Source of the DNA: JBOHNM01 sp050730675 | GTDB lineage: Bacteria > Planctomycetota > Phycisphaerae > Phycisphaerales > UBA1924 | Length of the DNA: 9,899 nt | Reading direction: 5' to 3' | Assembly: GCA_050730675.1 (NCBI GenBank) | Contig: JBOHNM010000154.1 | Span: forward strand, 1 to 9,899 | The notes under the pieces: generated by a model | Seen by the model: the letters and a program-made list of their open reading frames with translations, nothing else | Told to the model about the DNA's origin: nothing | The model's database searches: none | Shown: positions 5,267-9,899 of the stretch, one piece after another | How positions within the stretch are numbered: position 1 is the stretch's first letter | Layout of the letters: the number at the start of each line of letters is the position of its first letter | Position numbers and translations under genes: made by a program

Positions 5267-5350
5267 GCCCGCTTCGCGGGCTTGGGGACTCAAGGGCCAG
5301 TCACCCCGGGCTCGCGCCCGGGGCAAGGCTCTTGCGCCTGCTTCGCAGGC
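5267..5350. repeat. Cluster of three hairpins
   Basis: The three are GCCCGC-TTC-GCGGGC (5267-5281), CCCCGGGC-TCGC-GCCCGGGG (5304-5323) and GCCTGC-TTC-GCAGGC (5336-5350). The first and third share the same loop and frame with one compensated base pair, which points to a repeated structured unit. They lie 70-153 bases past the stop of the sigma-54 activator gene and could help end or protect its transcript, but no T-run follows. Confidence 0.6.
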
Positions 5351-5419
5351 TGGATTCAGATGTGGCGATCAGCGGAGATAGTGGCTTGTGCTGACGGTTG
5401 CTCACAGACTCCACACCAC

Positions 5420-6886
5420 TCACAGCGTCGCTTCGACGAGCTGCAGCGTCTTCCACTTCTTGAGCTTGAGGCCGAGGGTGCGGACGCCGATGCCAAGGGC
5501 GTGGGCGGTCTTCTGACGGTGGCCGTTGAAGCGCTTGAGGGTGCAGATGATAGCGTCGCGCTCGATGTCGTCGAGGATGCGGTCGGTGATCGCCACGCTC
5601 GTGCCGTTGGAGTCAGTTGTGTGGAGCGAGAGGGGCTTGGCCTCGGCGATGGTGCCGTTAACGAAGGCGGCCGGGGACGCGATGGCGGCGGACTGGCTGA
5701 GCCACGGGCGCAACAGCTCGCCGGTGACGACGCTGGCGCGGCTGAGGACGACGGCGCGTTCGCAGATGTTCTGCAGCTCGCGGACGTTGCCGGGCCACGA
5801 GTAGCCGCGCAGGACGCCGAAGGCGTCGACATCGAACTTCACCGCGGGGCGGCCGTCGCGGGCGGAGATGATGCGGCAGAAGTACTCGGCGAGCGCCGGC
5901 ACATCTTCGAGCCGGTCGCGGAGCGGCGGCAGGTGGATCGGCAGGACGTTGAGGCGGAAGAACAGGTCCTGGCGGAATTCGCCCTTGGCGACGCTCTTGG
6001 GCAGGTCGCGGTTGCTGGTGGCGACGACGCGGACATCGCAGCCGATGGCCATGCTGGAGCCGACGCGCTCGAAGGTGCGTTCCTGCAGGACGCGGAGGAG
6101 CTTGGCCTGGATGCGGGTGGAGACTTCGCTGATCTCATCGAGCAGGAGCGTGCCGCGGTCGGCGAGCTCGAAGCGGCCCTTGCGGAGCTTGTCGGCGCCG
6201 GTGAACGAGCCGCGCTCGTGGCCGAACAGTTCGCTCTCGAGGAGGCTCTCGCTCAGGGCGGCGCAGTTCATCCCGAGGAAGGCTTCGCTGCCGCGGGGGG
6301 AGAGTTCGTGGATGGCGCGGGCGACGGCCTCTTTGCCGGTGCCGCTCTCGCCGCAGACCAGGACGGTGCCGTTGCTCTCGGCCACGGCAAGGATCTGCTC
6401 CTTGACGCGGCGCATCGCGGCGCTCTCGCCGACGAGGCGGCCCAGGCCGGTGGGGCCGGCGGGGGTCTGGGCCGAGGGGGTCGGGCGCGGGCCGGTGCGG
6501 AGGAGGGTGTTTTCCTTGAGCAGGCGACCGTGCTCGATGGCCCGCTTGACGGCGATGATGAGTTCATCGCCCTCGAAGGGCTTGGTGATGTAGTCGAACG
6601 CGCCGGTCTTGAGGGCCTTGACGGCGGTCTCGACGGTGGCGAACGCCGTCATGACGATGATCGGCAGCTCGTCGTCGATCTTGCGGGCGTGATCGACCAG
6701 CTCGATGCCGGTCATGCCGGGCATCTTGAGGTCGGTGACGATGGCGTCGGGGCGTTTGCGGGCGATGATCTCGAGGGCGGCCTGGCCGCCGTCGGCCATG
6801 ACGACTTCGAGACCGGCTCGCTGGAGCGTGGTCCCGACGCTGTCGCGGAGCATTTCCTTGTCGTCAACAACCAGAACCGTGCTCAT
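5420..6886 (-). CDS. NtrC-family sigma-54-dependent response regulator
   Basis: This is a 488-residue protein in three parts. The receiver (about 1-120) has acidic D8/D9, phospho-acceptor D52 (TDLKMPG), T80 and K102. The AAA+ sigma-54 activation domain (about 148-390) has Walker A GESGTGKE (179-186), GSFTGA (226-231), Walker B TLLLDE (246-251), FFRL (309-312) and WPGNVREL (364-371). A Fis-type helix-turn-helix closes it (about 441-480). It should hydrolyse ATP to open sigma-54 promoters when phosphorylated. The ATG at 6886 is chosen over an upstream ATG at 6988: AAGGAGG precedes it and the receiver begins there. It follows the histidine kinase by 111 bases. Kinase partner and FlgN-like neighbour suggest flagellar control (FlrC/FleR/FlgR type), an inference. 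The usual GAFTGA loop reads GSFTGA. Confidence 0.93.
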   Translation of the reverse strand: MSTVLVVDDKEMLRDSVGTTLQRAGLEVVMADGGQAALEIIARKRPDAIVTDLKMPGMTGIELVDHARKIDDELPIIVMTAFATVETAVKALKTGAFDYITKPFEGDELIIAVKRAIEHGRLLKENTLLRTGPRPTPSAQTPAGPTGLGRLVGESAAMRRVKEQILAVAESNGTVLVCGESGTGKEAVARAIHELSPRGSEAFLGMNCAALSESLLESELFGHERGSFTGADKLRKGRFELADRGTLLLDEISEVSTRIQAKLLRVLQERTFERVGSSMAIGCDVRVVATSNRDLPKSVAKGEFRQDLFFRLNVLPIHLPPLRDRLEDVPALAEYFCRIISARDGRPAVKFDVDAFGVLRGYSWPGNVRELQNICERAVVLSRASVVTGELLRPWLSQSAAIASPAAFVNGTIAEAKPLSLHTTDSNGTSVAITDRILDDIERDAIICTLKRFNGHRQKTAHALGIGVRTLGLKLKKWKTLQLVEATL

Positions 6887-6894
6887 ATGGGCGC

Positions 6895-6901
6895 CCTCCT
6901 T
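6895..6901 (-). promoter_or_regulatory. Shine-Dalgarno site of the sigma-54 activator
   Basis: AAGGAGG on the minus strand, 8 bases before ATG 6886. It decides the start, giving a receiver domain that begins MSTVLVVDD. Confidence 0.8.
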
Positions 6902-6950
6902 GGCGTGGCACACGCGATATCGGCGCGGGAGTGGCGGGAGCGTCAGATTT

Positions 6951-6966
6951 TGCGCGTTGCTTGCCC
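6951..6966 (-). promoter_or_regulatory. Weak candidate sigma-54 promoter before the regulator
   Basis: On the minus strand GGGCAAG-CAAC-GCGCA keeps the invariant GG and GC at the right spacing (consensus TGGCACG-N4-TTGCA) but misses several other positions. It lies between the kinase and regulator genes, where an autoregulated promoter would fit. In GC-rich DNA such matches arise by chance. Confidence 0.15.
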
Positions 6967-6980
6967 CGCCTCCCCCCGCT

Positions 6981-7002
6981 CCTGACACGCCGGCGTGTCA
7001 GG
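6981..7002. repeat. Perfect 22-bp palindrome over the kinase stop codon
   Basis: CCTGACACGCC (6981-6991) is followed directly by its exact reverse complement (6992-7002), with no mismatch. It contains the kinase TGA (6998-7000) and lies 95 bases before the regulator ATG. As DNA it could be a dimer-binding operator. As RNA it would fold into a stem of about 9 bp between the two cistrons. No T-run follows in the direction of transcription. Confidence 0.7.
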
Positions 7003-7990
7003 TGATGGCGGTTGCCGGGACGGGGCAGGGGAGCATGATCTCGACGGCGGCGCCGGTGACGCGGCCCGTGGAGTTCATGCGGTTGCGGAGGCTGATGCGG
7101 CCGCCGTGGGCGTCGATGATGCGGTGGACGATGGCGAGGCCGAGGCCGGTGCCGGCGGCGCGGGTGGTGAAGAAGGGATTGAAGAGACGCTCGGCCATGG
7201 CCTCGGGGACGCCGGGGCCGGAGTCGAGGACGCGCAGGGCGACCATGGGCTTGACGGACCCGCTTTCGAGGCGGAGTTCGGAGTGGGCGACCTCGAGTTC
7301 GAGGCGGCGCGGGCGGCGGAGGGCCGCGGTGGGGTCGGTGTCCTCGCCGGCCATCGCCTGCACGGCGTTGCGGATGAGGTTGATCAGGGCCTGCTGGAGG
7401 AGGCCGGGGTCGGCGTGGATGGCTTCGTCGCCGGTGGGGCCGGCGACTTCGAGGCCTTCCCACTCGGGACCGGGGCCGCGGGAGGCTTCGAGGGCGGATT
7501 CGAGGGCTTCGCGGGCGTCGAGCTGCACAGGGCGGAGGCGCATCTCGCGGCTGAAGGCGAGAACATCGCCGACGACGGCGTCGAGGCGCTGGACGGCGCC
7601 GACGATCTTGTCGGCGATGGTGCGGCTGGGGGGCTGCTTGGCGAGGTCCTGCTGGAGCATGCGGGCGTAGAGCAGGATGGAGCCGAGGGGGTTGCGGACC
7701 TCGTGGGAGATGCCCGCGGCCATTTCACCCAGGGCGGCGAGGCGGCGGGAACGCTCGACCTGCTCGTTGGCGGCTTCGAGCTCGGTCTTGAGCTGCAGCA
7801 CCTGGGACTGCAGGTCCTCGTGGGTCTTAACGAGGCGGCCGGTGACCTCGTTGAAGGCCTCGATGAGCTGGCCGAGGTCGGCGGGCGAGATGCCCGGTCC
7901 CCCGGTCGGAGACACAATGGTGGGGAGGGGCGAGGGCTTGAGCTCGCGGATGGCGCCGATGGTGCTTGGGATGGCGGGTGCGGCGGTCAT
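6998..7990 (-). CDS. Soluble sensor histidine kinase
   Basis: This 330-residue kinase has no membrane segment, so it should be cytoplasmic. Residues about 38-85 form a likely coiled coil (LQSQVLQLKTELEAANEQVE). The HisKA domain follows with the phospho-His at 96 (ISHEVRNP), then the ATPase domain: N box NLIRNA (204-209), G1 DSGPG (256-260), F box NPFFTT (271-276) and G2 GTGLGL (280-285). All catalytic boxes are intact. It starts 8 bases after the FlgN-like gene, without a clear Shine-Dalgarno sequence, so translation is probably coupled. The response regulator follows. Flagellar kinases FlgS, FlrB and FleS are likewise soluble and paired with sigma-54 activators. No PAS domain is recognisable, so the signal may be a protein contact through the N-terminal coiled coil. 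Confidence 0.92.
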   Translation of the reverse strand: MTAAPAIPSTIGAIRELKPSPLPTIVSPTGGPGISPADLGQLIEAFNEVTGRLVKTHEDLQSQVLQLKTELEAANEQVERSRRLAALGEMAAGISHEVRNPLGSILLYARMLQQDLAKQPPSRTIADKIVGAVQRLDAVVGDVLAFSREMRLRPVQLDAREALESALEASRGPGPEWEGLEVAGPTGDEAIHADPGLLQQALINLIRNAVQAMAGEDTDPTAALRRPRRLELEVAHSELRLESGSVKPMVALRVLDSGPGVPEAMAERLFNPFFTTRAAGTGLGLAIVHRIIDAHGGRISLRNRMNSTGRVTGAAVEIMLPCPVPATAIT

Positions 7991-7998
7991 GGTGGGGG

Positions 7999-8520
7999 TC
8001 AGCCTTGACGGTCCTGAAAGCGGGCACCGGGCGGGGTGCTGGGCTTGCCGTAGGCGGCGACGGCGCCGCGGCCGGCGCGGGTGGCCGCGAGCTCGGCGGC
8101 GATGACGCTGCGGGCGATCTCGAGCTTTTCGCGGTCGGTGCGGTCGCGCTCGTTGACGCGGGCGAGGAACGAATCGACGGCGGCGACCTGCTGCTCAAGC
8201 TCGGCGCGCTGGGCGGCGCTCAGGCCGGCGAAGAGGCCGCCGGCGCGGCGGGCGAAGGGCTCCAGCTCGCGGTTGATGGCGACCATGGTCTCGACGACGG
8301 GCTCGCGGTCCTCGACGATGCGGAGGAGCTCATCGGTGTCGTCGGCGTCGATGGCCGCGGATTGGCGGAGTGAGAGCTCGTCGAGACGGCGGGCGGATTC
8401 GTGCTGGCGGTGGAGGAGACGCGACAGGCGCGGCATCCACTGCTCGGGCGGCGCGTCGGGCCCGGGGCCGCCGACGGGCTCGGGCGGGGGTGGGTCGAAT
8501 GAGAAGGCGTCCTGCCCCAT
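7999..8520 (-). CDS. flgN: FlgN-like flagellar export chaperone
   Basis: This is a 173-residue, mostly helical protein. After a Pro-rich, disordered N-terminus (about 1-28) come long helices: LSRLLHRQHESARRLDELS (32-50), the stretch AAIDADDTDELLRIVEDREPVV (about 55-76), and a third coiled-coil region at about 102-150. The L-x-x-LL-x-x-x-H, L-x-x-x-D-x-x-x-L-x-x-I-x-x-x-R pattern is that of FlgN, the cytoplasmic chaperone for the hook-filament junction proteins FlgK and FlgL. The tail GAVAAYGKP...FQDRQG is Pro/Gly rich. The start at 8520 has AGGAG 8 bases upstream, within a small hairpin. It lies 70 bases after the TPR gene and 8 bases before the kinase. FlgN proteins are poorly conserved, so a general coiled-coil protein remains possible. 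Confidence 0.6.
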   Translation of the reverse strand: MGQDAFSFDPPPPEPVGGPGPDAPPEQWMPRLSRLLHRQHESARRLDELSLRQSAAIDADDTDELLRIVEDREPVVETMVAINRELEPFARRAGGLFAGLSAAQRAELEQQVAAVDSFLARVNERDRTDREKLEIARSVIAAELAATRAGRGAVAAYGKPSTPPGARFQDRQG

Positions 8521-8528
8521 GTCGAATG

Positions 8529-8544
8529 CTCCTGCGGGGAGGAG
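8529..8544 (-). promoter_or_regulatory. Shine-Dalgarno site inside a small hairpin
   Basis: On the minus strand CTCCT-CCCCGC-AGGAG lies just before the FlgN-like start, with AGGAG at 8529-8533 as the ribosome binding site. The upstream CTCCT can pair with it fully (5 bp), which could limit translation initiation. The stem is short, so the effect may be small. Confidence 0.4.
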
Positions 8545-8590
8545 TTTCGGTCGTTGAGGGCGGAAGACTGCAGAGGTGGCGGGCGGGCAC

Positions 8591-9899
8591 CTAGTCGTGG
8601 GCGGGGGTGTCGGGCGCGCCGGCGCGCTGGGTGCGCTGCTCCAGGACGGTTTTGGCTTCGAGCCAGCGCTCCCAGTGCTCCTTGGCCATGGGGAGCATGA
8701 GGCGCTTGTTGTCCCAGATATCGTCGGGAAGTGTGCGGAGTTGCTGGCGGGCCCGCTCGTTGGCGGTTTCGGCGGCCTTCCAGTTCTCCTGCTTGACGTA
8801 GGCGCTGACGATCTGGGTCAGGGCGACGAGTGCGGCGGGGTCGGAGGCGTAGCGCTGGCGTGCGGCGTCGTAGGCGGCGATGGCGCCGGTGTAGTCGCGG
8901 ACGTCGAAGGCCACATCGCCGAGGTAGAACATGGCATTGCGGGCGTAGAGCTTGTCGAGCTCGGAGAGGCGGCGCTGGTCGGCGGCGGCGGTGAGGTCGA
9001 GGAGTTCCTGGTACTTTTCGCCGGCGGTGCGGAGGCGGCGGGTGCGAGCTTCCTCGAGCTCGGCGCGGCGGGCGAGGGGGAGGGGCGTGCGCAGCTCGCG
9101 GGCGATGTCCTGGGCGCTGAGACGGTTGGAATCGGCGAGCTTGAAGACGACGGTGCGTTTGTGGGGGTGGTCGGGGTAGCGGCGGAGGGCCTCGTCGAGG
9201 CGGGAGATGGCGACGGCGTAGTCGCCCTTGGCGTAGGAGGCTTCGCCGAGTTCGGTGAGGGCCTCGCGGTACTCGTCGGCCTGGGGGGCGACAAGGGAGC
9301 CGCTGACGACCTGCTCGAGGAGTTCGAGGGCGTGGGCGTCGTTGGCGGGGTCCTTGTCGGAGAGATAGCACTGGGCGAGGGGGACGTAGCTGCGGTCGGC
9401 CCACACACCTGTGGGCTGGGCGCCCTCGTTGACGCCGAGGGTGCGGGCGCGGCCCTTGATGATCTGGTTGAAGAGGGATGCGGCGGCGACCATTTCCCCC
9501 TGAGCGCGGTAGACCTGGGCGAGGCGGAAGCGGGCCTCGGGGATGCGGGGGTCGTCCTGCTTGGCGCCGCTGAGGTAGGCGCCCAGGGCGTCGGAGGCGG
9601 CCTTCCAGTCGCTGGCCTCGTCGTAGCACTCGGCGGCGCTCCACAAAGATGAGGAGGCCATGGCGTAGTTGCGGACCATGACGGCGTGGTGGTGCTCGGT
9701 GAAGTACTGGCCGGCGTCGAGGAGGTGTCGCTTGGCCTCGCTGGCGGTGACGGGGCTGACCGACTGCATGGTCGGCGTCGGCGCGCCGAGCTCGGCGGCT
9801 TCGGCGAGGGTGAGGTTGGCCAGGGCGCGGTGGGACTGGGCGAGAGCGATGAGGGTCTCGGGGTGGACCTCGCCGTCTTTCTTCTGGGCGGACTCGGCG
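8591..9899 (-). CDS. TPR-repeat protein (5' end outside the window)
   Basis: 435 residues are visible and the frame is open to the window edge, so the true start lies beyond 9899. The ATG at 9769 is not assumed to be the start because the 43 codons before it (VHPETLIALAQSHRAL and onward) continue the same helical pattern. TPR-like helix pairs occur at visible residues of about 84-110, 121-150, 208-245 (YAKGDYAVAISRLDEALRRYP), 319-354 (YLGDVAFDVRDYTGAIAAYDAA) and 355-390. No membrane segment or enzyme motif is seen. Such proteins are scaffolds for protein contacts. It precedes the FlgN-like gene by 70 bases on the same strand, so a link to flagellar assembly or a large envelope complex is possible but unproven. 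It could equally be an unrelated planctomycete TPR protein. Confidence 0.85.
   Translation of the reverse strand, partial: AESAQKKDGEVHPETLIALAQSHRALANLTLAEAAELGAPTPTMQSVSPVTASEAKRHLLDAGQYFTEHHHAVMVRNYAMASSSLWSAAECYDEASDWKAASDALGAYLSGAKQDDPRIPEARFRLAQVYRAQGEMVAAASLFNQIIKGRARTLGVNEGAQPTGVWADRSYVPLAQCYLSDKDPANDAHALELLEQVVSGSLVAPQADEYREALTELGEASYAKGDYAVAISRLDEALRRYPDHPHKRTVVFKLADSNRLSAQDIARELRTPLPLARRAELEEARTRRLRTAGEKYQELLDLTAAADQRRLSELDKLYARNAMFYLGDVAFDVRDYTGAIAAYDAARQRYASDPAALVALTQIVSAYVKQENWKAAETANERARQQLRTLPDDIWDNKRLMLPMAKEHWERWLEAKTVLEQRTQRAGAPDTPAHD

Larger units (their letters stand above)
4824..5419. other. Gene-poor intergenic region of about 600 bp
   Basis: It holds, from left to right: the Shine-Dalgarno site and 5' leader of the lipoprotein gene, a perfect 8-bp hairpin (4879-4899), an AT-rich patch (about 4950-5045) with possible promoters, the REP-like repeat copy B, and three further hairpins (5267-5350). 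The last 69 bases before 5420 are the 3' flank of the sigma-54 activator gene. Open frames crossing it are judged non-coding because they run through the palindromic repeats. Confidence 0.65.

Noticed and set aside
5068..5394. Plus-strand frame with a CPRCGHVVTLC zinc-ribbon-like stretch
   Set aside because: It runs straight through the REP-like repeat and three hairpins, has no ribosome binding site, and becomes Gly/Arg/Leu low-complexity. The Cys pattern is probably chance.
5219..6985. 588-codon plus-strand frame opposite the sigma-54 activator gene
   Set aside because: It is an Ala/Gly/Glu/Asp-rich antisense shadow typical of GC-rich coding. The minus strand encodes a complete NtrC-family protein with all motifs.
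6995..8008. 337-codon plus-strand frame opposite the histidine kinase
   Set aside because: Low-complexity Gly/Ala/Glu/Asp composition with no domain; the opposite strand has an intact kinase.
8576..9652. 358-codon plus-strand frame and 474-codon minus-strand frame over the TPR gene
   Set aside because: One is Val/Gly-rich and the other Arg/Pro-rich, as expected of out-of-frame GC-rich sequence. The TPR pattern lies in the third frame.

Overview
The window most likely comes from a GC-rich member of the Planctomycetota, probably class Phycisphaerae. The main clue is a set of small membrane proteins ending in a CxxCGYDLxGL...CPECG zinc ribbon behind an IPLW...PTAWLWWRDR membrane segment. From memory this signature is very common in that phylum and rare elsewhere. 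GC-rich coding with many long antisense shadow frames fits too. Species cannot be named.

Left block (about 296-2956, minus strand): five tandem paralogs, read from 2956 down to 296. Each has one N-terminal membrane segment, a variable ectodomain of roughly 65-90 residues, a second membrane segment and a cytoplasmic zinc ribbon. They are spaced 8-10 bases apart. The junctions are near-identical, each a TAG stop, a short spacer starting with A(A)CT, then ATG, and none has a Shine-Dalgarno sequence. The ends of the genes are conserved even at DNA level, while the middles have diverged strongly.

Middle block (about 2957-4823): a small plus-strand ORF of unknown function with lower third-position GC, then two minus-strand lipoprotein genes. 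One encodes an aspartyl-protease-like protein that seems to have two lobes; the other encodes a hypothetical lipoprotein with a strong ribosome binding site. A gene-poor stretch of about 600 bases (4824-5419) follows, with an AT-rich patch that could hold a promoter and a cluster of hairpins. One palindromic repeat there has a second, same-orientation copy at 78-127, so both repeats bracket the whole accessory block.

Right block (5420-9899, minus strand): a likely co-directional cluster, in transcription order a TPR protein (5' end outside the window), a FlgN-like flagellar chaperone, a soluble histidine kinase and an NtrC-family sigma-54 activator. The kinase has no membrane segments and sits next to the FlgN-like gene. 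This resembles the FlgS-FlgR, FlrB-FlrC and FleS-FleR pairs that couple flagellar assembly to sigma-54 transcription. A perfect 22-base palindrome covers the kinase stop codon, just ahead of the regulator gene.

The least explained element is the five-gene zinc-ribbon membrane array with its repeated coupling junctions. No function can be assigned to it from sequence alone.
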